Source: Leucobacter luti (lineage in GTDB: Bacteria > Actinomycetota > Actinomycetes > Actinomycetales > Microbacteriaceae). From it: a stretch of 64,000 nucleotides of DNA. Below the pieces are notes generated by a model, which was given only the letters and a program-made list of their open reading frames with translations, searched no databases and was not told the origin of the DNA. Both the position numbers and the translations under genes were made by a program. Below, in pieces: positions 9,777-17,204 of the stretch (within the stretch, counting starts at the first letter, position 1; every line of letters starts with the position of its first letter). Where the stretch lies: assembly GCF_004217175.1 (NCBI RefSeq), contig NZ_SHKI01000005.1, positions 470,348 through 534,347 on the forward strand, written 5' to 3'.

Positions 9777-12029
9777 GTGGTAACGAATGATGTGACGCAC
9801 GGCGGGACGACCGCGCTGCGTCGCCTCGTGCCACGAATCTTTTCTCGGGGGAGCGCTCCCGGCGCGGTGGACCAGCTGGTGCGCACGGTTCGCACCAATT
9901 ATCCCCGCGCCGATCTCTCCGTGATCGAGCGGGCATACACGACCGCCGAGCGGGCGCACCGCGGCCAGAAGCGCCGCAGTGGCGAGCCGTACATCACCCA
10001 CCCGATCGCGGTGGCGCAGATTCTCGCCGAGCTGGGCGTGGCCCCGGTGGCGATTGCCGCCGCGCTGCTCCACGACACGGTCGAGGACACCGACTACACG
10101 CTTGAGCAGCTCACGGCCGACTTTGGCGAAGAGATTGCGATGCTCGTCGATGGCGTCACCAAGCTCGACAAGGTCAAGTACGGCGACTCCGCGCAGGCGG
10201 AGACCGTGCGCAAGATGGTCGTGGCGATGTCGAAGGACATCCGCGTGCTCGTGATCAAGCTGGCAGACCGGCTGCACAACGCCCGCACCTGGGGCTTCGT
10301 CTCCGGCGAGTCGGCGAAGCGCAAGGCGCAGGAGACCATCGAGATCTACGCGCCGCTCGCGCACCGGCTCGGCATCCAGTCGATGAAGTCGGAGCTTGAA
10401 GACCTCTCGTTCGCGGTGCTCAAGCCCAAGCTCTACGCCGAGATCGAGAACCTCATCTCGCAGCGCAACCCGCAGCGCGACGAGCTCGTTGGCGTGGTGA
10501 TCTCCTCGATCGAGGCAGACCTGCGTGAGGCGCGCATCCGTGGCGAGGTGACGGGGCGCCCCAAGGAGCTCTACTCGATCTACCAGAAGATGATCGTGCG
10601 CGGCCGTGACTTCGACGACATCTACGACCTGGTGGGAATCCGCGTGCTCGTGCAGTCGATCCGCGACTGCTACGCCGTGCTGGGTGCCGTGCACGCGCGG
10701 TGGACCCCGATCCCCGGGCGGTTCAAGGACTACATCGCGACGCCCAAGTTCAACCTCTACCAGTCGCTGCACACCACGGTGATCGGCCCGGACGGCCGCG
10801 CGGTGGAGATCCAGATCCGCACGGTTGAGATGCACCAGCGTGCCGAGTACGGCGTGGCCGCCCACTGGAAGTACAAGCAGCGGCAGCAGCAGGACCGCTC
10901 CGGCCCCAGCTCGAACGATATGGCATGGTTGGCCCACATCTCCGACTGGCAAGCAGAGACCGAGGATCCGAGTGAGTTCCTTGACGCGCTGCGCTTTGAG
11001 ATCGGCGCGAAGGAGGTCTACGTCTTCACGCCGAAGGGCCGCGTGATCGGGCTTCCGAACGGCGGCACCACCGTCGACTTCGCCTACGCGGTGCACACCG
11101 AGGTGGGGCACCGCACCATGGGCGCCCGGGTGAACGGCCGCCTGGTGCCGCTCGAGACGAAGCTGCAGAACGGCGACGTGGTCGAGGTGTTCACCTCCAA
11201 GGACCCGAACGCCGGCCCCAACAAGAACTGGCTCAACTTCGTTCAGAGCAAGCGCGCGCAGAACAAGATCCGGCAGTGGTTCACGAAGGAACGCCGGGAG
11301 GAAGACGCTGAGACCGGCAAGACCGAGATCACGAAGGCGCTTCGCAAGCAGGGCCTCCCGCTGCACCGGGTGATGAACTCTGAGGCGTTGCAGCAGGTCG
11401 CACTGCAGCTGCGCTACGCGGACGTCACCGCGCTGTACGCGGCAGTGGGCGCAAACCACGTCTCCGCGCAGTCGGTGGTCGAGAAGGTGACCGCGCTCGT
11501 CTTTGACGATCAGACCTCCACGGAACCCGCGCTGGCGACCATGCCGATCATCGAGTCGCCGCGCGCGCCGCGCTCCTCGGACTCGAGCGGTGTGGTGGTG
11601 AAGGGCGCGTCCGACGTGCTCGCAAAGCTCGCGAAGTGCTGCACGCCAGTGCCCGGTGACGAGATCCTCGGCTTCGTGACGAAGGGTCAGGGCGTCTCCG
11701 TGCACAGGGTCGACTGCCACAACTTCGTCAACCTGCGCAATCAGCCCGAACGCGTGGTGGAGGTCGAGTGGGCGCCCACCACGAAGAGCGTGTTCCTGGT
11801 GCAGATCCAGGTCGAGGCGCTTGACCGCTCCGGCCTGCTCTCCGACGTGACCCGCACCCTCTCCGAGCACCACGTGAACATCCTCTCCGCCTCGGTCAAT
11901 ACCTCGAGTTCGCGGCTCGCGATCAGTAAGTTCGTGTTCGAGATGGCGAACGCGACCCACCTCGACCACGTGCTCAACGCCGTGCGCCGCATCGACGGCG
12001 TGTACGACGTGTACCGGATCACGAACTAG
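9777..12029 (+). CDS. relA: Bifunctional (p)ppGpp synthetase/hydrolase Rel
   Basis: This long RelA/SpoT homologue makes and degrades the stringent-response alarmone (p)ppGpp. The 750-residue protein has the N-terminal HD hydrolase domain with HDTVED near residue 99 (intact, so hydrolysis is expected), the synthetase domain with EIQIRT and EYGVAAHWKYK signatures (about 345-370), a TGS domain (about 405-465), a helical/zinc-finger-like region with CCTPVPGDEI (about 622) and a C-terminal ACT domain. GTG 9777 is preferred over GTG 9771 because GAGGAGGA at 9763-9770 leaves proper spacing only for the former. Confidence 0.97.
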   Translation: MVTNDVTHGGTTALRRLVPRIFSRGSAPGAVDQLVRTVRTNYPRADLSVIERAYTTAERAHRGQKRRSGEPYITHPIAVAQILAELGVAPVAIAAALLHDTVEDTDYTLEQLTADFGEEIAMLVDGVTKLDKVKYGDSAQAETVRKMVVAMSKDIRVLVIKLADRLHNARTWGFVSGESAKRKAQETIEIYAPLAHRLGIQSMKSELEDLSFAVLKPKLYAEIENLISQRNPQRDELVGVVISSIEADLREARIRGEVTGRPKELYSIYQKMIVRGRDFDDIYDLVGIRVLVQSIRDCYAVLGAVHARWTPIPGRFKDYIATPKFNLYQSLHTTVIGPDGRAVEIQIRTVEMHQRAEYGVAAHWKYKQRQQQDRSGPSSNDMAWLAHISDWQAETEDPSEFLDALRFEIGAKEVYVFTPKGRVIGLPNGGTTVDFAYAVHTEVGHRTMGARVNGRLVPLETKLQNGDVVEVFTSKDPNAGPNKNWLNFVQSKRAQNKIRQWFTKERREEDAETGKTEITKALRKQGLPLHRVMNSEALQQVALQLRYADVTALYAAVGANHVSAQSVVEKVTALVFDDQTSTEPALATMPIIESPRAPRSSDSSGVVVKGASDVLAKLAKCCTPVPGDEILGFVTKGQGVSVHRVDCHNFVNLRNQPERVVEVEWAPTTKSVFLVQIQVEALDRSGLLSDVTRTLSEHHVNILSASVNTSSSRLAISKFVFEMANATHLDHVLNAVRRIDGVYDVYRITN

Positions 12030-12054
12030 TCCCGCGCTCCGCAGTGTTCCCGAG

Positions 12055-12741
12055 CTAGAGCGTGCGCAGGCGCTCGCGTGCCCTGCGGCGCTGCGGCGCC
12101 GGCCCGGCCGCTAGGGCCTCCAGTACGGCTGCCCGGCTCAACCCGTGGGCGACGAGCAGGAGCCGGCAGGCGATCCGGTGTGCCGGGGTGAACTCCGCGC
12201 TGAGCCGCAGCAGGTCAGCGACGGTGCGCAGTGGCCCCGTGGTCGCGAACTGGCCGAATCGCGCCACCTCCGCCGCGCTGAGCCGGTACTCGTGGACGCG
12301 CACCTCGGTCGCCCGCATCGAGTGAGCGCCGCGGTGGCGAAGCGCAGAGACCTCGAGCGGGCGGCCAGGGGAGCGCGTGGCGCCCCAGACCCAGGCGGCG
12401 GTGCGGAGCACAGCGACGTGGCCGGAGGCAAGCCAGGGCGCGAGCGCGGCGAGGCGGGTCCGCGGTGTTTCGGGCCAGCCGACCAGGCGCACGCCGGGGC
12501 CGCAGCGCACGAGCGTGCCGCGTGTCAGCTCCGCGGACCGCACTGCCGCCGGCCAGGTGTCGACGCGGGGCATTACCGGGTGGCCGCGCGCACGGCCCCG
12601 GGCGCGCTCCGCTCGCGGGGACGCTGGGGGCGGCACTGCGGGCACTGGGGGCACTGCGGGCACTGGGGGCACTGCGGGCGCTGAACACGGTGAGGGCGGG
12701 GGAGGCCGCGAGCGCTGGGGATGGCGTGAGTGCGAGGTCAT
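12055..12741 (-). CDS. AbiEi antitoxin-like / hypothetical protein
   Basis: The 228-residue frame starts with a Pro-rich low-complexity stretch (about 10-43, repeated VPAVPP units), then contains a region (about 60-228) resembling the type IV toxin-antitoxin AbiEi-like proteins common in Micrococcales: a basic N-part, the [13 protein letters not shown] segment (about 108-120) and a helical C-terminus with [13 protein letters not shown]. No AbiEii-like toxin is adjacent. An internal ATG (codon 57, MPRVDTW) could be the true start and would exclude the Pro repeat. Convergent with relA (25 bp apart). The family call is by resemblance only. Confidence 0.6.
   Translation of the reverse strand: MTSHSRHPQRSRPPPPSPCSAPAVPPVPAVPPVPAVPPPASPRAERARGRARGHPVMPRVDTWPAAVRSAELTRGTLVRCGPGVRLVGWPETPRTRLAALAPWLASGHVAVLRTAAWVWGATRSPGRPLEVSALRHRGAHSMRATEVRVHEYRLSAAEVARFGQFATTGPLRTVADLLRLSAEFTPAHRIACRLLLVAHGLSRAAVLEALAAGPAPQRRRARERLRTL
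12636..12683. repeat. 18-bp tandem repeat
   Basis: The unit GGCACTGCGGGCACTGGG is repeated about two and a half times. Read leftward it encodes the VPAVPP repeats at the N-terminus of the AbiEi-like gene, if that part is translated. Such tracts can vary by slippage. Confidence 0.7.
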
Positions 12742-12775
12742 GCATCAATGGTGCGCTGCACCCCGCGAAACGACC

Positions 12776-12818
12776 AGGGGCCAGACGCCGAGTGTGGATA
12801 ACTCGGGGTCTGGCCCCT
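12776..12818. terminator. 18-bp hairpin with a DnaA-box loop
   Basis: Arms 12776-12793 and 12801-12818 are complementary over 18 bp with one mismatch, with a 7-nt loop. It lies after the leftward DUF349 gene and before the AbiEi-like gene, so it may terminate the former, though no T run follows. The loop and its edges read TGTGGATAA (12793-12801), the exact complement of the DnaA-box consensus TTATCCACA. Confidence 0.55.
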
Positions 12819-12857
12819 GCGCCCGCTCGCGGTGAGCGACGGGCGTGTGCGTGCGTA

Positions 12858-14093
12858 CTAGTCGCCGAGCGCCGCAAGCCACGACTGCTGCGTGGCGAGC
12901 TTCTCCTCGGCCTCCTTCTGCGCCTTCGCGTTCCCGGCTGCCTTCGCGGCGTCGATCTCGGCCGTCAGGTCCGCGATCGACGACTCAAGCTGACCGCGCA
13001 GGCCTTCGCTGCGAGCCTTCGTCTCGGGGTTCGTCTTGCGCCAGTGCTCATCCTCAAGCTGCTTGACGTGGTCCTCGATCTTGCGCAGGCGCCCCTCGAC
13101 ATCGCGCAGTGCCTCGCGGGGCACGCGGCCGATCTCGTCCCACTGCAGCTGGATCGCGGTGAGCTGCTTGCGCGCCGCGGCCCGGTCGGTGACCTGCAGG
13201 ATCGGCTCGGCCTCGTCGAGCAGCGCCTGCTTCGCCACGAGGTTCGCGGTGTACTCCTCGTTGGTCTGCGCGGCTTCTTCGGCTTTCGCCTGGTAGAGCA
13301 CGTCGCCCGCGGCCTTGAAGCGCGCCCAGAGCTGGTCATCGACCTTGCGGCTCGCGCGGCCGGCGACCTTCCAGTCCTCAAGGAGCGACCGGTAGGCGGG
13401 AATGCCCTCGATGCCCTTCGGTGCGAGCGCCTCCGCGGCAGCGATGATCCGCTCCTTGCGCTGCTTCACGTCCTTGTTCGTGGCGTCCATCTGCGCGAAG
13501 TGCGCGCGGCGCGCCGTGTCGAAGGTCTGGCGGGCGGAGCGGAAGCGCTTCCACAGTGCGTCGGCCTGGCCCTTGGGCACCTGCGGGCCGCTGCGCTGAG
13601 CGGCCTGCCAGTCGGTAAAGAGCTGCTCGAAGGCCTGACTCGTGTCCTTCCAGCGGATCGATGCCTCAGGCTGTGCGGCGAGGCGCTCGGCCTCGACGGC
13701 GATCGCCTCGCGCTTCGCGAGCGCCTCCTGGCGGGCTGCCTCGCGCTCGGCCTGCTGCTTCTCGCTGAGGGCGGCAGTCTTGGTGCCGAGCTTCTCCACG
13801 CGGGTGCGCAGCGCAGCGATGTCGCCCACCGCTGCGGGCTCAGCCAGCTGCTCGGTGAGCTTCGCCACCGAATCAGCCGCGGAGGCGTCGGCGGTGCCGC
13901 GCGCGATTCGCGCCTCCAGAAGCGTCACCTGCCCCTCCAGATCCGCAAACTTGCGGGTGAAGTAGGCGAGTGCCTCCTCGGGGGTGCCGTCGGGGAACGA
14001 CCCTACGGCGCGTTCAGTGTCGCCCTCGCGGACGTAAACGGTCCGATCGTCGTCGACTCGGCCCCAGGGCGTTTCGTTGGTCGCTTCGCTCAC
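12858..14093 (-). CDS. DUF349 domain-containing protein
   Basis: The 411-residue product is almost entirely alpha-helical and highly charged, with DUF349 repeats (about 150-360) recognisable by recurrent W--F---R and W--L- patterns, and a coiled-coil C-terminus (about 350-410). The N-terminus (about 5-30, [14 protein letters not shown]) is the conserved beginning of the actinobacterial members. No signal or membrane segment. DUF349 proteins have no firmly established role in this phylum. GTG 14093 is chosen because the conserved part follows at once; GTG 14105 is in the same frame and also possible. It is divergent from rarA. Confidence 0.85.
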   Translation of the reverse strand: MSEATNETPWGRVDDDRTVYVREGDTERAVGSFPDGTPEEALAYFTRKFADLEGQVTLLEARIARGTADASAADSVAKLTEQLAEPAAVGDIAALRTRVEKLGTKTAALSEKQQAEREAARQEALAKREAIAVEAERLAAQPEASIRWKDTSQAFEQLFTDWQAAQRSGPQVPKGQADALWKRFRSARQTFDTARRAHFAQMDATNKDVKQRKERIIAAAEALAPKGIEGIPAYRSLLEDWKVAGRASRKVDDQLWARFKAAGDVLYQAKAEEAAQTNEEYTANLVAKQALLDEAEPILQVTDRAAARKQLTAIQLQWDEIGRVPREALRDVEGRLRKIEDHVKQLEDEHWRKTNPETKARSEGLRGQLESSIADLTAEIDAAKAAGNAKAQKEAEEKLATQQSWLAALGD

Positions 14094-14308
14094 GGTTCTG
14101 CTCACTTGTCGTGTGTGGGCCGGCCGCGCCGACCATACGGAATAGACCCCTCCACTATGCCACAGCGGGCGCGTCGCCGGATCGAACGCGCGCGGCTACC
14201 TCAGTTCACGGGGCAATATCGGTGTTATCTCGGGGTGTCGCGGCCCAAAGTTGCGCGTGCGCGGGCCCTGGCGGGCGCAGCGTGCGGGGCATTGTCGGTG
14301 GCGATCGG

Positions 14309-14314
14309 TAGCAT
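14309..14314 (+). promoter_or_regulatory. -10 box of rarA (probably leaderless)
   Basis: TAGCAT lies 8 nt before GTG 14322, with no Shine-Dalgarno in the preceding 30 bp. Confidence 0.45.
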
Positions 14315-14321
14315 GAGCATC

Positions 14322-15641
14322 GTGGAAACCCAGGGAATGCCGGCAGCGACGGCGCCGCTCGCGGTGCGAATGCGGCCGCGATCACTCGACGAGGTCGTGG
14401 GGCAGCAGCATCTGCTGCACCCCGGCTCTCCGCTGCAGGTGCTCGCCGCCGACACCGAGGGCGGTGGCGGAGCGGTCTCAGTGATTCTCTGGGGCCCGCC
14501 CGGCACCGGCAAGACGACGCTCGCCCAGGCGATCGCGCACTCGAGCGGCCGCCGCTTTGTTGAGCTCTCCGCGATCACGGCCGGGGTGAAAGACGTGCGC
14601 ACGGTCATGGAGCGCGCCCTCAACGATCGCGACCTCTACGGCATCGCCACCGTGCTCTTTCTCGACGAGATCCACCGCTTCACCAAGGCGCAGCAGGACG
14701 CGCTGCTCCCCGGCGTGGAGAACGGGTGGGTCACCCTCGTGGCCGCAACCACCGAGAACCCCTCGTTCTCAGTGATCAGCCCGCTGCTATCTCGCTCGCT
14801 GCTGCTCACGCTTGAGCCCCTGCAAGACGACGAGCTGGCAGACCTGCTCAAGCGCGCCATCGCGGACCCGCGGGGGCTCGACGGCGCGGTTGAGGTGGAG
14901 CCCGATGCGCTCGATGCGCTGATCCAGCTCGCGTCCGGGGACGCGCGGCGCGCCCTCACCGGGCTCGAGGCTGCCGCCAGCTCGGCGGTTGCGCTCGGGG
15001 AGTCGCAGCGGGTCACCCCCGAGATCGTCGCCACCGCGGTGAACCGCGCACTGCTGCGCTACGACCGCAACGGCGATCAGCACTACGACGTGACGAGCGC
15101 GTTCATTAAATCGATGCGCGGCTCAGATCCAGACGCGGCGATTCACTACCTCGCGCGCATGATCGAGGCGGGGGAGGACCCGCGGTTCATCGCGCGGCGG
15201 CTCATGGTGCACGCTGCTGAAGACGTGGGGATGGCCGATCCGCAGGCGCTCGTGATCGCGGTTGCCGCCGCTGAGGCCACCCAGCTCATCGGTCTCCCCG
15301 AGGCGCGGATCCCGCTCGCCGAGGCAACGATCTACATTGCCACCGCACCCAAATCGAACGCCGTCATCAGCGCGATCGATGCGGCGATCTCGGATGTGAA
15401 GGCCGGGCGGTTTGGGCAGGTGCCGCTGCACCTGCGAGACGCGCACTACCCGGGCGCCAAGCGCATGGGGCACGGCAAGGGCTACGTCTACCCGCACAGC
15501 GATCCGCGCGGGGTGTCGAAGCAGCAGTACCTCCCCGACGAGCTCATCGACCGGGTCTACTACGCACCGACCACGCACGGGAACGAGCGCGGCGTCGCCG
15601 AGCGGCTCGAAAAGATCCGCCGGATCACCCGCCCCGAGTGA
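14322..15641 (+). CDS. rarA: Replication-associated recombination protein A (MgsA/RarA AAA+ ATPase)
   Basis: RarA acts at stalled replication forks. The 439-residue protein has Walker A (GPPGTGKTT, about 64-72), Walker B (LFLDEIHRF, about 110-118), sensor-1 segment AATTENPSF (about 140-148), and the C-terminal tetramerisation domain with the [13 protein letters not shown] signature near residue 380. GTG 14322 gives a protein beginning just before the conserved [11 protein letters not shown] motif; ATG 14313 is in frame but overlaps the presumed -10 box. The upstream open frame is antisense to the DUF349 gene and is not used. Confidence 0.94.
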   Translation: METQGMPAATAPLAVRMRPRSLDEVVGQQHLLHPGSPLQVLAADTEGGGGAVSVILWGPPGTGKTTLAQAIAHSSGRRFVELSAITAGVKDVRTVMERALNDRDLYGIATVLFLDEIHRFTKAQQDALLPGVENGWVTLVAATTENPSFSVISPLLSRSLLLTLEPLQDDELADLLKRAIADPRGLDGAVEVEPDALDALIQLASGDARRALTGLEAAASSAVALGESQRVTPEIVATAVNRALLRYDRNGDQHYDVTSAFIKSMRGSDPDAAIHYLARMIEAGEDPRFIARRLMVHAAEDVGMADPQALVIAVAAAEATQLIGLPEARIPLAEATIYIATAPKSNAVISAIDAAISDVKAGRFGQVPLHLRDAHYPGAKRMGHGKGYVYPHSDPRGVSKQQYLPDELIDRVYYAPTTHGNERGVAERLEKIRRITRPE

Positions 15642-15676
15642 GCGTGGCGCGCGCGCATCGCCGCCCCGAGGCGTGA

Positions 15677-15682
15677 TATGCT
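15677..15682 (+). promoter_or_regulatory. -10 box of rpsD
   Basis: TATGCT is a strong actinobacterial -10 box. It predicts a start near 15689 and so a leader of about 217 nt before rpsD. Confidence 0.5.
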
Positions 15683-15688
15683 GAACGC

Positions 15689-15905
15689 TGGCCAACACTG
15701 AGCTCGTCGCAGGCTGCTGACGAGTTCTTGTGGCAGGTGCCCTGTAGCCGGGTTTCTGCGCTGGTCGTTCCCTCACCGAAACAGCGGTGTGCTGCGTCGC
15801 GTGCATTGCGAGCAAGAGCTCGTGAATGCGGGCGCAGCGTGGCCGAGAGAACACGTGCAACACCCGTGTGTTGCGCGGAATATACAGAAACCCGAAAGGA
15901 TCAAC
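15689..15905 (+). promoter_or_regulatory. Long structured 5' leader of rpsD
   Basis: About 217 nt separate the predicted start from rpsD with no open frame of interest. Near its 5' end GAGCTCGTC (15701-15709) pairs with GACGAGTTC (15720-15728, one G-U). S4 autoregulates its own mRNA in other bacteria, so this may be an S4-binding leader, but I recognise no known element. Confidence 0.4.
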
Positions 15906-16535
15906 GTGTCGACTACGTCGCGTACCCGTTCCCAGACCCGCCTGTCCCGCTCGCTCGGGATCGCGCTGACCCCCAAGGCAGCGCGCTACCTCGAGAAGCG
16001 CCCCTACGGCCCCGGCCAGCACGGCCGCACGAAGCGTAAGAGCGACAGCGACTACGCCGTGCGCCTGCGCGAGAAGCAGCGTCTCCGCGCCCAGTACGGC
16101 ATCCGCGAGAAGCAGCTCACCATTGCGTTCAAGGAAGCGCGTCGCCTGGACGGCCTGACCGGTGAGAACCTGGTCGAGCTGCTCGAGATGCGTCTTGATG
16201 CCCTCGTGCTGCGTGCCGGCTTCGCCCGCACCACCGCGCAGGCTCGCCAGATGGTTGTGCACCGCCACATCCTCGTTGACGGCAAGATCGTCGACCGTCC
16301 CTCCTTCCGCGTGAAGCCGGGACAGCTCATCCACGTCAAGGAGCGCTCCGAGGGCACCGAGCCCTTCCAGGTCGCTGCCGCCGGTGGGCACGCCGAGGTG
16401 CTGCCCCCCGTTCCGGGCTACCTCGAGGTTGAGCTCGACAAGCTGCAGGCGCGTCTCGTGAGCCGCCCGAAGCGCGCGGACATCCCCGTGACCTGCGAAG
16501 TTCAGCTCGTCGTCGAGTACTACTCGGGCCGCTAA
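15906..16535 (+). CDS. rpsD: 30S ribosomal protein S4
   Basis: S4 is a primary 16S-rRNA-binding protein that nucleates assembly of the small subunit. The 209-residue product has the conserved N-terminal part (RSLGIALTPKA, KRPYGPGQHG), then the S4 RNA-binding domain (about 100-160; RLDALVLRAGFARTTAQAR, VNG-like HILVDGKIVDRPS). No N-terminal cysteine cluster, so it is the zinc-free type. The GTG start is preceded by GAAAGGA. It stands alone, outside the usual alpha operon, and is followed by a strong terminator. Confidence 0.97.
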   Translation: MSTTSRTRSQTRLSRSLGIALTPKAARYLEKRPYGPGQHGRTKRKSDSDYAVRLREKQRLRAQYGIREKQLTIAFKEARRLDGLTGENLVELLEMRLDALVLRAGFARTTAQARQMVVHRHILVDGKIVDRPSFRVKPGQLIHVKERSEGTEPFQVAAAGGHAEVLPPVPGYLEVELDKLQARLVSRPKRADIPVTCEVQLVVEYYSGR

Positions 16536-16560
16536 GCGATCTGAGTCGGCAAGACTCGAA

Positions 16561-16590
16561 GGGGCGTCGGAGCAATCCGGCGCCCCTTTT
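16561..16590 (+). terminator. Intrinsic terminator of rpsD
   Basis: GGGGCGTCGG (16561-16570) pairs with CCGGCGCCCC (16577-16586; one mismatch) around AGCAAT and is followed by TTTT, 25 bp after the stop codon. Confidence 0.85.
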
Positions 16591-16660
16591 GCGTGCCCGC
16601 GGCGCGTGCGCGCGGCGCGTTTTGCGTTCCCGCGGCGCGTTTTGCGTGCCCCCGCCCGAG
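16591..16660. repeat. GCGGCGCGTTTTGCGT direct repeats
   Basis: Three partly degenerate copies of a 20-bp GC-rich unit containing GCGGCGCG and TTTTGCGT follow the rpsD terminator; each echoes the terminator's own tail. Confidence 0.55.
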
Positions 16661-16665
16661 CTCAC

Positions 16666-16790
16666 GCAGGAGATCCGAACTCAGGCGGACGAAATCGCCT
16701 GATTCTCCCCGCCTGAGTTCGGATCTCCTGCGCGAGTTCGGATCTCCTGCCTGAGTTCGGATCTCCTGCCTGAGTTCGGATCCGAGCGAC
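16666..16790. repeat. 21-bp perfect inverted repeat plus 19-bp tandem repeats
   Basis: The arm at 16666-16686 is the exact complement of 16711-16731 (21 bp, 24-nt spacer). From 16713 a 19-bp unit containing GAGTTCGGATCTCCTGC is repeated about three and a half times (GAGTTC at 16715, 16734, 16753, 16772). No convincing gene is present between rpsD and the small membrane gene at 16922. Confidence 0.8.
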
Positions 16791-16921
16791 ACCACCCGCA
16801 CCACCCCCGAACCACGCCCCGCGTTCGCATATCCTGAGCCCGCCAGGCCGCACCCGCTAAGCTTGAGCATGCTTTCCGACGCGGCTTCGCCGTGCTCGCT
16901 CGTCGAATGGAGGAATGAGAC

Positions 16922-17143
16922 ATGCGCAAGCTGATGTTGCTGCTCTTCGGAGTCGTGTTGGGCTTCATCGCCGCACACTTCATTAATCGCACCCCCGAGG
17001 GGCGGCAGTTCTTCGACCGCGTCAACCGTGGGGTCGACGAGTTCGGGCGCGCGTTCGCGTCCGGCTACGAGGCTGAGGTTGACGACGACTCACTCGCAGA
17101 CGAGGTTGAGGAGGCCCTCCGGGCGCTCCCCACCAAGCCGTAG
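16922..17143 (+). CDS. Small single-helix membrane protein
   Basis: The 73-residue product has one N-terminal hydrophobic helix (about 3-20) and a charged cytoplasmic or external tail with acidic stretches (about 50-66). TGGAGGAATGA gives a strong ribosome site before the ATG. It lies 61 bp before alaS and is probably co-transcribed with it. I know of no function; similar small genes sit before alaS in related actinobacteria. Confidence 0.82.
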   Translation: MRKLMLLLFGVVLGFIAAHFINRTPEGRQFFDRVNRGVDEFGRAFASGYEAEVDDDSLADEVEEALRALPTKP

Positions 17144-17204
17144 CTCGATCAGGCTGGCGCCGCCGCGCGCCGGTGCCGCACACCTCTCAGAAAGACCTCC
17201 CCGG

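Noticed and set aside
9753..11969. 738-codon leftward open frame antisense to relA
   Set aside because: An open antisense frame is expected from GC-rich third positions; the composition is His/Val/Asp-rich without domains.
12465..14321. Upstream extension of the rarA frame
   Set aside because: It runs antisense to the DUF349 and AbiEi-like genes; the RarA family N-terminus begins near 14322.
16713..16790. 19-bp tandem repeats as a CRISPR array
   Set aside because: The units abut without spacers and no cas genes are present.
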